Assembly (NCBI RefSeq): GCF_900108115.1
Contig: NZ_FTPU01000012.1
Span: 28,877 to 92,876 of the forward strand
From: Epilithonimonas bovis DSM 19482
Lineage (GTDB): Bacteria; Bacteroidota; Bacteroidia; Flavobacteriales; Weeksellaceae
Reading direction: 5' to 3'
DNA length: 64,000 bases
Part shown: in pieces, positions 24,737-34,273 of the stretch
Numbering within the stretch: the stretch's first letter is position 1
Layout of the letters: each line of letters starts with the position of its first letter
Notes under the pieces: generated by a model
Databases searched by the model: none
Told to the model about the DNA's origin: nothing
The model's input: only the letters and a program-made list of their open reading frames with translations
Made by a program: the position numbers and the translations under genes

Positions 24737-27181
24737 TTAGTTTTTTATGTAGATTCTTTTAACTCTGGGAGATATTGACGTCAGCACTTCATATACTATT
24801 GTATTACAATATTTTGCAAATTCTTCTAAGGTAGGTTTTTCATTGAAAACATTCACAGGATCGCCTTCTTTTGCATGGGTATTATTAACGTCAATCATCA
24901 TCATATCCATACAAATGCTGCCAACAATTGGGCACAATTGGTCATCTATTCCCACTTTTCCTACCATATTCCCGATAGAACGAGGGATACCGTCAGCATA
25001 ACCAACCGGGATCGTCGCAATCTTAACGTTGTGGTCAGGCTTGTACCGTCTGCTGTATCCTACAGATTCGCCGGCTTTTACTTCTGATATTTGAGAAATA
25101 ACAGTCTTGAAACTTACCGAATTCTGCAGTTGTGCTTTTATATGCCTGTCGGGATTTTCGCCAATCATACCGATACCAATTCTTACCATATCATATTGAT
25201 AATCAGTGTAATTAGTTATGCCGGAAGAGTTGAGGATATGTCGTATCGGTTTGTAGCCGAGTTTACTGATAAGATAGCTTGAATTCTTATCATAAACATG
25301 GAGTTGCTGCATGGTATAATCCTTTTCTTCCGGCATATCTGCAGATGATAAATGACTGAAAATACTCTGAACTTTTACATTCATCGTATTCAATTGATCA
25401 ATTAATTCATCCAGTTCAAAATCTTTAAAACCAAGACGGTGCATCCCTGTTTCTAATTTGATATGAATAGGGTATTTCTGCTGATTGCCTGATCGGATCA
25501 ATTGTTCATTGAACAGTTCCAATACTCTAATGCTGTAGATCTCGGGCTCCAGTTTGTACTCAATAATGCTGTCATAACTGTGCTGTTCCGGATTCATAAC
25601 AATGATGGGTGTTGTAATGCCTTTTTTTCTCAATTCTACGCCTTCATCAGCAAATGCTACTCCCAAATAATCGATATGATGTAATTGTAGAAACTCGGAA
25701 ATCTCATAACTTCCCAGACCGTAAGCATTCGCTTTTACCATGGCCATCATTTTGGTTTCCGGTTTAAGCAGCGATTTATGGAAATTAATATTATGCAAGA
25801 TGGCATTCAGGTTAATTTCAAGAACAGTATCATGCTTTCTGAGCTCAAGCAGTTCCTTGATTTTTTCTACTTCAAATTTTCTGGCGCCTTTCAGCAAAAT
25901 AATCTGGTTTTCGAGGATATCTACAGCATTACTTTCGATAAACTGGTCTGTTGTAGTAAAAGTTATAGTTTCTGCATCAAAGAGATCCTGGAAGGCACTG
26001 ATGTTATCACCAATCAGAAAAATTTTATCAAACTTCTGCTCATTAACCAAATCCGCAACTTCTGTATAAAGTTCCTTTGCATTATGGCTGGAATCGATAA
26101 AGTCTGTAAGAATCAGCGATTTTTTTGGTTTGTTATATTCAGCAATGAATTGAAAAGCGATTTTTAACGAATCGAGATCCAGGTTATAAGAATCGTTGAT
26201 AATCAGATTGTTTCTTACACCTTCTATACTTTCCAGGCGCATTTCTACAGCACGCAGGGCATCGATTTTTTCTTTGATCTGATCGTTCGAGAACATCAAC
26301 TCTTTTAAAATCCCAATTAGTGCGAGAGCATTAGTGAGTGTGGCTTCGTCCCTTTGATAAATTGGAAGAGAAAATTCTTCATCAAAATACTTGATTCTGA
26401 TGTCCTGCTTACGGTCGCTGATATCAGAAATTATCCGGATATCATTAATATCAGATAAACCGTAAGAGATTAATTTTTTACTTGAATAGAGCTTATTAAT
26501 CTGATTGCCTGTCAATAGATTATCTCCATTGTAAAAAACAACTTCTGAATGTTTAAAAAGCTTCAGTTTTTCGTCAATTAGCTGTTCTTCCGACTGAAAA
26601 TTGGCCGCGTGGGCAGAACCAATATGCGTAAGCAGGCCGATCCTGGGATGGAACACATCTTCCTGTTTATCCATCTCGCCGGGTTTGGAAATCCCTACTT
26701 CAAAGATGCCCAATTCATGCTTTTTATCAATCTGTAAAAGGGATAAAGGCAAACCAATTTGGGAATTAAAACTTTTTGGGCTCTTAACCGTAACAAACTC
26801 ATTGGATAGACATTGGTAGAGCCATTCCTTCAGGATTGTTTTTCCGTTACTGCCTGTTATTCCTATCGAATTAATATCAGAATGCTCAAAATGATATTTG
26901 GCAAGCGTCTGCAAAAACTCAACAGAATTTTCTGTAATAATTTGAGTGACAGAAGTATTATCAATTTGATGTTCCGTAATGATGGTTGTAATTCCTTTTT
27001 CTATAGCGTTATCAATATACTTCTGGCCGGAGTTTTTTTTGGTACTTATTGCGAGAAATGCTGTATTTTTTGTAGAGTAAATCGTTCTGCTGTCAAAAGC
27101 AATATTCCTGATTTTGACCTCTCCGTTACCAACAATTCTTGAGTTGGTAATTTGTGCAATTTCTTTAGCTGCGTAATTCAT
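24737..27181 (-). CDS. MurF-alanine racemase fusion enzyme
   Basis: 814 residues. The N-terminal half (about 1-445) is MurF, with ATP loop ITGSNGKT (108-115), EVGISKPGEMD and NDSYNLDLDSL; it joins D-Ala-D-Ala to UDP-MurNAc-tripeptide. The C-terminal half (about 452-814) is a PLP alanine racemase with the Schiff-base lysine K483 in VKANAYGLGS and the second catalytic Tyr in the GYSRRY region. One protein thus makes D-Ala and uses its dipeptide. The fusion is known in Bacteroidota. Head of the patatin-ybeY-mnmG run after tdk (14 bases). Confidence 0.95.
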   Translation of the reverse strand: MNYAAKEIAQITNSRIVGNGEVKIRNIAFDSRTIYSTKNTAFLAISTKKNSGQKYIDNAIEKGITTIITEHQIDNTSVTQIITENSVEFLQTLAKYHFEHSDINSIGITGSNGKTILKEWLYQCLSNEFVTVKSPKSFNSQIGLPLSLLQIDKKHELGIFEVGISKPGEMDKQEDVFHPRIGLLTHIGSAHAANFQSEEQLIDEKLKLFKHSEVVFYNGDNLLTGNQINKLYSSKKLISYGLSDINDIRIISDISDRKQDIRIKYFDEEFSLPIYQRDEATLTNALALIGILKELMFSNDQIKEKIDALRAVEMRLESIEGVRNNLIINDSYNLDLDSLKIAFQFIAEYNKPKKSLILTDFIDSSHNAKELYTEVADLVNEQKFDKIFLIGDNISAFQDLFDAETITFTTTDQFIESNAVDILENQIILLKGARKFEVEKIKELLELRKHDTVLEINLNAILHNINFHKSLLKPETKMMAMVKANAYGLGSYEISEFLQLHHIDYLGVAFADEGVELRKKGITTPIIVMNPEQHSYDSIIEYKLEPEIYSIRVLELFNEQLIRSGNQQKYPIHIKLETGMHRLGFKDFELDELIDQLNTMNVKVQSIFSHLSSADMPEEKDYTMQQLHVYDKNSSYLISKLGYKPIRHILNSSGITNYTDYQYDMVRIGIGMIGENPDRHIKAQLQNSVSFKTVISQISEVKAGESVGYSRRYKPDHNVKIATIPVGYADGIPRSIGNMVGKVGIDDQLCPIVGSICMDMMMIDVNNTHAKEGDPVNVFNEKPTLEEFAKYCNTIVYEVLTSISPRVKRIYIKN

Positions 27182-27195
27182 TGAATGATAATAAA

Positions 27196-27795
27196 TTAAC
27201 TTATTGATTTATTGTTTTTATTAAGGACTTCATCTACAAAAACCCGTCGGCTCACCGCATCGTAAGCTTCGGTTTCGCCTAATTCCACCAACTCTTTTCC
27301 TGCAGAAGTCCGCATAGAGTAGTTGGCCAGGTTGCCAGTCCTTTTGCAAATAGCGTGTACTTTGGTAACATATTCTGCCGTTGCCATCAGGTTAGGCATC
27401 GGTCCAAATGGACGGCCTAAAAAATCCATATCCAACCCTGCAATAATAACCCTGACACCATTGTTGGCCAACTGATTAGCAACATCTACAATACTGTCAT
27501 CAAAAAACTGTGCCTCATCGATAGCCACCACATCGCAGTCCGATCCCAGCAAAAGAATTTCGGAAGGGCTCTCAACAGCAGTACTCCTTATTTTGGTCTG
27601 GTTATGAGAAACCACATCGTCATCAGAATAGCGCGTATCCACTTTTGGTTTAAAGATTTCTACGTTTTGTCCGGCCATCTCGGCACGTCTCAACCTGCGG
27701 ATAAGCTCTTCTGTCTTACCCGAAAACATAGATCCGCAGATCACCTCCATCCATCCGCTTTGCTTGGAATGATTAATTGTATTTTCTAAAAACAT
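27196..27795 (-). CDS. tdk: Thymidine kinase
   Basis: 199 residues. The P-loop GSMFSGKTEELIRR starts at residue 21. The DEAQFF motif (catalytic Glu) and GLDMDFLGRPFG follow, and the lasso segment contains VHAICKRTG. Of the four zinc cysteines usual in type II enzymes only one is obvious (HAICKRTG), and the second zinc pair appears degenerate; this occurs in other Bacteroidota enzymes. It phosphorylates thymidine in nucleotide salvage. It is the first gene of a tight minus-strand run. Confidence 0.95.
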   Translation of the reverse strand: MFLENTINHSKQSGWMEVICGSMFSGKTEELIRRLRRAEMAGQNVEIFKPKVDTRYSDDDVVSHNQTKIRSTAVESPSEILLLGSDCDVVAIDEAQFFDDSIVDVANQLANNGVRVIIAGLDMDFLGRPFGPMPNLMATAEYVTKVHAICKRTGNLANYSMRTSAGKELVELGETEAYDAVSRRVFVDEVLNKNNKSIS

Positions 27796-28031
27796 TATTT
27801 TAGCAAAAAAATAGGTTTAATAATTCTAACGATACATTTTCTGTCAGTTATTTTCCTCTAATTAAGAGAACAGTCTGCTGGCTACCGGAAAAAGATGTGG
27901 TTTTACGATCAAATGACGGAATGTATAATTAAAAAATTGATATAAAAATAATCGTTGTAAAGCTTTTTGAGAGCAAAATTGTTCTTAATTTTATAAGCAT
28001 CAAATTTAAGTAAAAATTAATAAGATTTATT

Positions 28032-29150
28032 ATGCAAAATCTGCAAGATGTAAGCGAAAATATTTTTGTTGACATCAAAAATATTTTATCAGAATTATCG
28101 GCTTGTGACACGCCTGAGCAATTCCTGGCGCAGGAAGATCTGATCAATAATATGTATCAGAGATTTTCTTATCTCAAAATTGCTAAGGAAAAAGGTCTGT
28201 TGCCAAGCGCCGAAATTAGCGCATATGATATTGACAACCAGGAAGTAAATATCAATTCTGATATTGTTGAAGTCCATCAATATGATGAGGCTGATAAGCT
28301 GGCTGAGATTATTGTTGAGGATACTGTGTCAGAAGATATTTTTGCCAATGTAAAAGAAGTAGAAGAGGTCAGCTCTTTCTCAGAAATTGATGAGCAGGAA
28401 GCAATACCCACTGTTGAAAATGAAGCTGTAACCCCAGATTCTCAAGATTTCTCTGACAATGATTCTGATCCTGATCAAATGGAAATTATCTCAGCAACGG
28501 AAACGGCACAAGATAATCCATTGGAACATGGCTCAGAAAAATTAGAGCCAATGCAGGACAGCCAATTTTCTTTTGCCATGGAGAAGGATGAGCCAGTGCA
28601 TGAGGTTATCACAAAAGACTATGAAACCAGCATTGCAGAAAAAGAACAGAAACTGCGGGAACTGGAAGAAAACAGGAAAAAGGCGATGAGCCAGTCTGCT
28701 GAGCACTCAGAGGAAAAGCCTGCAAAAGAGGATAGCTCACTTTCAGAAACGGAAGATCAGCAGGAGAAAAAGTTCCGTCTGGCACATATCAAAGGGTTGA
28801 AGATTGCAAAATCTCTGTTTGATGATGAACTTTTTGACAGCGAAGAAAAACCTAAGGCTGAGCCTCAATCAGGAAGCCTGCTGAAGAACAACGTTCCTAC
28901 GGATTATATGGAAGCGCCAAAACCAAGGCCTGAGTTCAAACTTGATCTTAATGACAGGATTGCATTTTCGCAATATCTTTTTGATGGTAGCCAAAGTGAG
29001 CTGAATGAAGTGGTGAACAGGTTAAACGCATTTACCTCAGTAGCTGATGCACAAGAATTTTTAAGTGACATCTATTATGCAAAAGATTGGAAGAAAGTGG
29101 ATAATTATGCCCAGAGACTTTGGACTTTGGTAGAAAACAGGTTCTTGTAG
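28032..29150 (+). CDS. Acidic protein of unknown function upstream of rsmI
   Basis: 372 residues with no family I recognise. An N-terminal helical part (1-60) is followed by a long low-complexity acidic region (about 85-270, rich in Glu, Asp, Ser and Gln). It contains a predicted coiled coil near 200-220 (EKEQKLRELEENRKKAM), then a more ordered C-terminal domain (about 300-372, DLNDRIAFSQYLFDGS, LWTLVENRFL). The stop codon abuts the rsmI ATG directly, so translation is coupled. There is no signal peptide or membrane helix. A cytoplasmic scaffold is possible. Confidence 0.85.
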   Translation: MQNLQDVSENIFVDIKNILSELSACDTPEQFLAQEDLINNMYQRFSYLKIAKEKGLLPSAEISAYDIDNQEVNINSDIVEVHQYDEADKLAEIIVEDTVSEDIFANVKEVEEVSSFSEIDEQEAIPTVENEAVTPDSQDFSDNDSDPDQMEIISATETAQDNPLEHGSEKLEPMQDSQFSFAMEKDEPVHEVITKDYETSIAEKEQKLRELEENRKKAMSQSAEHSEEKPAKEDSSLSETEDQQEKKFRLAHIKGLKIAKSLFDDELFDSEEKPKAEPQSGSLLKNNVPTDYMEAPKPRPEFKLDLNDRIAFSQYLFDGSQSELNEVVNRLNAFTSVADAQEFLSDIYYAKDWKKVDNYAQRLWTLVENRFL

Positions 29151-29822
29151 ATGAGTGGTATTCTGTATTTTGTTCCAACACCGGTTGGTAATTTGGAAGA
29201 TATGACTTTCCGCGCCGTGAAGGTGCTGAAAGAAGTGGATTATATCTTATGTGAAGATACCCGAACTTCAGGAATCTTACTCAAACATTACGAGATTTCT
29301 AAACCTTTGCGCTCTTACCATTTGCATAATGAGCATCAGGCCACAGATAAAGTCGTTCAGGACCTGGAGAATGGGCAGAATATTGCCATAATCACCGATG
29401 CCGGAACGCCGGGCATTTCGGATCCGGGTTATTTGTTGGCGAAAGCCTGTGCAGATAAAAATCTGGAAATGATTTGTCTGCCTGGTGCAACAGCGTTTGT
29501 GCCGGCTTTGGTAGTTTCCGGATTACCTAACCACGATTTTTATTTTGCCGGATTTCTTCCTCAGAAAAAGGGAAGACAGACCAAACTTAAGCAATTGGCA
29601 GAGGAGAAAAAAACAATCATCCTTTACGAGAGTCCGCACAAGATCAACACCACGCTGGAGCAGATCAAAGAATTCTTTGGTGAGGAAACAAAGATTAGCC
29701 TAAGCCGCGAGATTTCCAAAAAATTTGAGGAAACCAAACGCGGGACTATCAGTGAGTTAATTGATTTTTCCAAAAGCAAAACTTTAAAAGGGGAGATTGT
29801 CTTGGTGGTGAATAATTCTTAA
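29151..29822 (+). CDS. rsmI: 16S rRNA (cytidine-1402-2'-O)-methyltransferase
   Basis: 223 residues. A tetrapyrrole-methylase fold with the RsmI signature: LYFVPTPVGNLEDMTFRA near the start (split LYFVPTPVGN, LEDMTFRA), CEDTRTSGILL, ITDAGTPGISDPG, and the C-terminal SREISKKFEE. It methylates the ribose of C1402 in 16S rRNA, in the P site. Translated directly after the acidic protein gene with no intergenic base. Confidence 0.97.
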   Translation: MSGILYFVPTPVGNLEDMTFRAVKVLKEVDYILCEDTRTSGILLKHYEISKPLRSYHLHNEHQATDKVVQDLENGQNIAIITDAGTPGISDPGYLLAKACADKNLEMICLPGATAFVPALVVSGLPNHDFYFAGFLPQKKGRQTKLKQLAEEKKTIILYESPHKINTTLEQIKEFFGEETKISLSREISKKFEETKRGTISELIDFSKSKTLKGEIVLVVNNS

Positions 29823-29845
29823 TTTAATTTTAAATAAATATTATT

Positions 29846-30484
29846 ATGGGAACAACATTTTTTAAAACTATCAAAAACACAGTTAAACATTGGTATTTAC
29901 CTTTAATTGTAGGTATTTTACTCGTGATTATGGGATTGTACATGTTTAGCATTCCACAAGCCACTTACCTGTCTCTGGTACTGTTTTTCAGTGCGTCATT
30001 TTTGGTTTTTGGGATTATGGAACTTGTGTTTGCAATACAAAACAAGGATAATCTGGACAATTGGGGCTGGTATCTGGTAGGTGCTTTGCTGGATCTTTTT
30101 GTAGGGATTATATTATTTTTTCAGCCGCAGGTGGCATTTGTTGCTTTGCCCTATTTTGTTGGATTTTCATTAATGTTCCGTTCTGTACAGGGGATTGGTT
30201 TTGCCTTTGATCTCAAAAGCTATGGAGTTTTGCAGTGGGGGAATCTGGCGCTGATCAGTTTTATTGGCCTTATCGGGTCTGTTATTCTTATTCTTAATCC
30301 TGTTTTAGCCGGAATTTCTCTGGTTGTTATAACAGCTGTGGCATTTATTTTTTCAGGTATCTCTGCAATAATTCTTGCATTCAATCTCAAAAAACTGAAA
30401 AACTATCCAAACAAAATCAGCAAAGAGTTGAAAGACAAAATTGAATCACTTAAAAATGAATATCATAATGAACTTAATAAATAA
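29846..30484 (+). CDS. HdeD/DUF308-family membrane protein
   Basis: 212 residues with six hydrophobic segments in the paired DUF308 arrangement: LVIMGLYMFSIPQATYLSL-type repeats (LPLIVGILLVIMGLYMF, then FVGIILFFQPQVAF, LIGSVILILNPVLAG). A charged C-terminal tail is present. HdeD in E. coli is an acid-resistance membrane protein; no such role is shown for this group. It lies 23 bases after rsmI and may share its transcript. Confidence 0.85.
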   Translation: MGTTFFKTIKNTVKHWYLPLIVGILLVIMGLYMFSIPQATYLSLVLFFSASFLVFGIMELVFAIQNKDNLDNWGWYLVGALLDLFVGIILFFQPQVAFVALPYFVGFSLMFRSVQGIGFAFDLKSYGVLQWGNLALISFIGLIGSVILILNPVLAGISLVVITAVAFIFSGISAIILAFNLKKLKNYPNKISKELKDKIESLKNEYHNELNK

Positions 30485-30528
30485 AACTTTTTCATAGGCA
30501 TATTTATATTTTTTTCTGAAGTCATGCA

Positions 30529-30574
30529 CAATCGCCTCTTCATGGGTGATTGGTTTCCAAATCATGGCGATTTC
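30529..30574 (-). repeat. Short dispersed inverted repeat, copy 1
   Basis: On the minus strand it starts AAATCGCCATGATT and ends GGCGATT. The ends pair (7 bp), and an inner GATTTGG/CCAATC pairs imperfectly. Similar elements occur at 48705-48755 (minus) and 60050-60098 (plus). This copy lies just before the fabG -7 element. Confidence 0.5.
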
Positions 30575-30583
30575 TTATATTTG
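30550..30583 (+). promoter_or_regulatory. Promoter of fabG
   Basis: A -7 element TATATTTG (30576-30583) lies 32 bases before the fabG ATG. A TTG at 30550-30552, 23 bases upstream, may serve as the -33 element. Confidence 0.55.
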
Positions 30584-30615
30584 CCTTTTAAAGATTAATT
30601 TATCTAACATTTCAA

Positions 30616-31359
30616 ATGGGATTATTACAAGGTAAAGTTGCCATCATTACAGGCGCAACAAGAGGTATCGGGAAAGGTATTGCAGAAGTTTTTGCCAAAG
30701 AAGGCGCAAAAATAGCATTCACCTACGCCGGTTCTGTAGACAAAGCAAAAGCATTAGAATCAGAATTAAGTAATATTACAGAAATCAAAGGCTATCAGTC
30801 CGATGCGTCGGATTATGATGCTGCCCAAAAGCTGGTAGAAGATGTATTGGCAGAGTTTGGGACGATTGATATTCTGGTAAACAATGCCGGGATTACCAGA
30901 GATAATCTGATGTTAAGAATGTCCAAAGACGATTGGGATACGATTATCAAAGTTAATTTGGATTCTGTTTTTAACCTGACCAAAGCGGTTATCAAGCCAA
31001 TGATGAAGGCCAAATCGGGCTCAATTATCAATATGACTTCTGTCGTTGGGGTGAAAGGGAATGCCGGGCAGGCCAATTATGCGGCTTCTAAAGCTGGTGT
31101 TATTGGTTTTTCTAAGTCGATTGCATTAGAATTAGGATCCAGAAATATCCGTTGCAATGCCGTGGCACCAGGTTTTATAGAAACCGAAATGACGGCCGCC
31201 CTTGATGAGAAAACCGTACAGGGATGGAGAGATGGTATCCCGTTGAAACGGGGTGGACAGCCGGAAGACGTGGCTAATGCCTGCGTTTTCCTCGGTAGCG
31301 AAATGTCGTCGTACATCACCGGACAGGTTCTGAATGTTGACGGCGGAATGCTGACATAA
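30616..31359 (+). CDS. fabG: 3-oxoacyl-[acyl-carrier-protein] reductase
   Basis: 247 residues, a classical short-chain dehydrogenase. NADPH-binding TGATRGIGKGIA, NNAGITRDNLM, catalytic Ser in MTSVVG, and the Tyr-x-x-x-Lys pair YAASK; C-terminal YITGQVLNVDGGM is the FabG tail. It reduces 3-oxoacyl-ACP in fatty acid elongation. Monocistronic, with a consensus -7 element upstream and a perfect 15-bp terminator stem downstream. Confidence 0.95.
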   Translation: MGLLQGKVAIITGATRGIGKGIAEVFAKEGAKIAFTYAGSVDKAKALESELSNITEIKGYQSDASDYDAAQKLVEDVLAEFGTIDILVNNAGITRDNLMLRMSKDDWDTIIKVNLDSVFNLTKAVIKPMMKAKSGSIINMTSVVGVKGNAGQANYAASKAGVIGFSKSIALELGSRNIRCNAVAPGFIETEMTAALDEKTVQGWRDGIPLKRGGQPEDVANACVFLGSEMSSYITGQVLNVDGGMLT

Positions 31360-31378
31360 TAGAATTTAATATTCAGTG

Positions 31379-31411
31379 AAAAAAGACTTTTGATTTCAAA
31401 AGTCTTTTTTA
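31379..31411 (+). terminator. Rho-independent terminator after fabG
   Basis: A 15-bp perfect stem with 5' strand at 31379-31393 and 3' strand at 31396-31410, ending in a run of six Ts. Confidence 0.9.
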
Positions 31412-31538
31412 TTGACTTAATGCCAGGTAAATTATTTTTACTCAATATAAATAACCTCTCGTATAGGCTTTTTTCATCCTAAGCATAATCAGGAAAAGAA
31501 GAAATAGTGCTAATTTAGAGTTTCTATAAAATTTTGTA

Positions 31539-32288
31539 ATGAAAGTAGCACTCTTTATCCCCTGTTATATAGATCTGATTTACCCCAAAGTCGGTATTGC
31601 CACACTTGAGCTTTTGGAGCGATTGGGCGTAGAGGTCACAGTACCTTTGCAGCAGACTTGTTGTGGACAGCCTATGGCCAATGAGGGCGATCAGAAACAT
31701 TCTATAAGGACAGAAACTCAGTTTTGTGAAAATTTTAAGGATTTGAATTTTGATTATATCGTTGGGCCGGCAGGGAGTTGTGTCAAGCACGTCAAGCTCC
31801 ATATGGATGCAATTCCTCAAACCGAAACTGTTACAGAAATCCGTCACAAAACCATAGAATTAGTAGAGTTTTTACACGATGTTCTCAAGATAGAAGAATT
31901 CCCTTGGGCAGATTTCCAGCATACGGTGGCTATCCATAATTCCTGCAGTTCTATCCGCGGCTTACACATTGCATCCCGTTTTGAGTGGCAGGAACCTTAC
32001 TTTAATAAAACCGAAGATCTGTTAAAGAAGGTGTCAGGAGTTAAAGTAGAAACGATTGACAGGCCACAAGAATGCTGTGGCTTTGGTGGAACGTTTTGTG
32101 TAACCGATGAAGCGGTAAGTGCCAAGATGGGGCAGGACAAAGTTGCTGATTACACAAGGCATAAAGTAGAATATGTAGTTTCGCCGGATATGTCTTGCCT
32201 GATGCATCAGGAAGGCATTGCCAAAAGAGAAAAATCAGACCTCAAATTTGTACATATTGCTCAGGTTTTGAATAACGGACCATTCTAA
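31539..32288 (+). CDS. lutA: LutA-type (Fe-S) protein of lactate utilisation
   Basis: 249 residues with two CCG domains: CCGQPM at 41-46 and ECCGFGGTFC near 172-182. LutA, LutB and LutC form a membrane-independent complex that oxidises L-lactate to pyruvate. The first gene of a four-gene plus-strand operon, 12 bases before lutB. Confidence 0.94.
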   Translation: MKVALFIPCYIDLIYPKVGIATLELLERLGVEVTVPLQQTCCGQPMANEGDQKHSIRTETQFCENFKDLNFDYIVGPAGSCVKHVKLHMDAIPQTETVTEIRHKTIELVEFLHDVLKIEEFPWADFQHTVAIHNSCSSIRGLHIASRFEWQEPYFNKTEDLLKKVSGVKVETIDRPQECCGFGGTFCVTDEAVSAKMGQDKVADYTRHKVEYVVSPDMSCLMHQEGIAKREKSDLKFVHIAQVLNNGPF

Positions 32289-32300
32289 AAATCACAAACA

Positions 32301-33686
32301 ATGGGAAAAGTAAACGTAGAAGATAACGCCCGCAAGTTCATCAAGCAGGATGATGTTCACGAGGCTCAACACGACAAGAATCTTTATAATACAATTATCA
32401 AGCGTGGTAAAGTATCCTCTGAGATCCCGGAATGGGAAGAGCTTAGGAATCTGGCTTCACAAATTAAGGAACATGCGCTGACGCATCTGGATCACTACAT
32501 AGACCAGTTTGCAACAAAAGCAGAGGAAAACGGTATTACAGTTCATTTTGCAAAAGATGCCGATGAACATAATGCTATTGTTTTTGATATTTTGAATTCT
32601 CACGGCGCAAAGCGCATCATCAAAAGCAAATCGATGCTGCAGGAAGAATGCGGGATGACACCTTTTCTTGAAGAAAGAGGAATTGATGTCCTGGAGACTG
32701 ATCTGGGTGAGCGAATCCAGCAGCTATCGGACGAGCGCCCAAGTCATATTGTAATGCCTGCCATCCAAAAAACAACGGAAGATATTGCCAAACTATTTGC
32801 AGATAAAATTGGTACGGATCCCAACGATGATGATCCGCATTCTCTCGCAGAAGCAATGAGGAACAATGCCCGGCCCAAATTTTTGGTGGCAGATGCCGGG
32901 ATGACAGGCGCTAATTTTGCCGTTGCCGAAACCGGTACTTTTGTAGTTTGTACTAATGAAGGTAATGCCGATCTTACCGCAAGCATTCCGCCGCTTCATA
33001 TTGCCAGTATTGGTATAGAAAAGATCCTGCCGAAGGTAGAAGATCTGGGTGTTTTTATCAGACTACTTTCCCGCAGTGCTTTAGGGACGCCGGCAACGCA
33101 GTATACTTCTCATTTTTCAGGCCCAAGAGAAGGATCTGAGATGCACATTGTACTCACAGATAATGGTAGGAGCAAACGATTGTCTATGGACAAATTCTGG
33201 CATTCTCTCAAATGTATCCGTTGTGGTGCCTGTATGAATACCTGCCCGGTGTACAGAAGGAGTGGCGGATTGTCTTATGGTGCTACTTATTCCGGCCCGA
33301 TTGGGATTATTCTGGATCCTACTTTTGATGAAGATACCTATTCAGAATTACCTTTCCATTCATCGCTTTGCGGCTCCTGTACAGAGATCTGCCCCGTTCA
33401 TATTAATATTTCGGACCAGATTATCGAGTGGCGAAAAGTGATGATGGAGAAAAAGAAAACACCTTTTGGCAGAAGGCTGGCATTTGCTGCTGCTGACAGA
33501 ATGCTGGGCAGTGCAACTGCTTTTAAAATGATGGAAAAGACCACTTACAATATGCTGAATATTCTCCCAAAATCTCTATTGGAAAACAGCACGTTGGATC
33601 CTTGGGTAGAAGACCGTGAATTGCCTGACGTGAAAAAAGAAACCTTCAGAGACTGGTACAAAAAAAACCGAAAAAACAATGACTAA
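32301..33686 (+). CDS. lutB: LutB, iron-sulfur subunit of lactate utilisation
   Basis: 461 residues. An N-terminal LUD domain (about 65-295, GMTGANFAVAETGT) is followed by two 4Fe-4S motifs, CIRCGACMNTCPV (near 303-315) and CGSCTEICPV (near 357-366), and a C-terminal DUF3390-like tail. It passes electrons from lactate. The stop overlaps the lutC start by 8 bases, showing translational coupling. Confidence 0.95.
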   Translation: MGKVNVEDNARKFIKQDDVHEAQHDKNLYNTIIKRGKVSSEIPEWEELRNLASQIKEHALTHLDHYIDQFATKAEENGITVHFAKDADEHNAIVFDILNSHGAKRIIKSKSMLQEECGMTPFLEERGIDVLETDLGERIQQLSDERPSHIVMPAIQKTTEDIAKLFADKIGTDPNDDDPHSLAEAMRNNARPKFLVADAGMTGANFAVAETGTFVVCTNEGNADLTASIPPLHIASIGIEKILPKVEDLGVFIRLLSRSALGTPATQYTSHFSGPREGSEMHIVLTDNGRSKRLSMDKFWHSLKCIRCGACMNTCPVYRRSGGLSYGATYSGPIGIILDPTFDEDTYSELPFHSSLCGSCTEICPVHINISDQIIEWRKVMMEKKKTPFGRRLAFAAADRMLGSATAFKMMEKTTYNMLNILPKSLLENSTLDPWVEDRELPDVKKETFRDWYKKNRKNND

Positions 33687-34272
33687 AGAAGAATTACTGA
33701 GTTCGGTAAGAACCAATCTTGCTAACCGCGAAAAAGTGGATTATCCCGCCATCCCGGATTATAAAAAGCCAGGGACAGATCTTAAAGCTGTTTTTGAAAT
33801 TAACGCCAAAATTGCTGCCGTCGATTTTTATGATGTCGCATCGGTAGAAGAAGCGCAGGAAATTATGCGAAAAAAGCTTCCTGATGCTAAGGTCACTTGC
33901 TCTGCAACGCCTGAATGGAGAGGGAATAAAGATATACACGTGCAAAAGCCCGCGGATCTTAATGATGTGGATTTGGGTATTTTCCGTGCAGAGTTTGGTG
34001 TGGCGGAGATGGGAATGGTCTGGGTCACCGAAAAATCTCTGGTTACCAATTCATTAGGTTATTTATCTCAACACCTCGCTGTTTTGCTGGATCCTGAAGA
34101 TTTGACCGAAAATATGCATACCGCCTACAAAAGAGTAGATTTTCCACACTCACATTATGGCTGTTTTGTGATGGGGCCATCTGCAACAGCGGACATCAGC
34201 GCCGTTTTGGTACACGGTGCACAGGGCGCACGGACATTGACTTTGTTCTTTCTGAAAAAACCTGTGCCCTAA
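33679..34272 (+). CDS. lutC: LutC, LUD-domain subunit of lactate utilisation
   Basis: 197 residues, the single LUD domain expected for LutC: EFGVAEMGMVWVTEKS, and C-terminal MGPSATADISAVLVHGAQGARTL (split MGPSATADIS, HGAQGARTL). It overlaps lutB by 8 bases and abuts the following nucleosidase gene by one base, so all four genes form one operon. Confidence 0.93.
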   Translation: MTKEELLSSVRTNLANREKVDYPAIPDYKKPGTDLKAVFEINAKIAAVDFYDVASVEEAQEIMRKKLPDAKVTCSATPEWRGNKDIHVQKPADLNDVDLGIFRAEFGVAEMGMVWVTEKSLVTNSLGYLSQHLAVLLDPEDLTENMHTAYKRVDFPHSHYGCFVMGPSATADISAVLVHGAQGARTLTLFFLKKPVP

Positions 34273-34273
34273 A

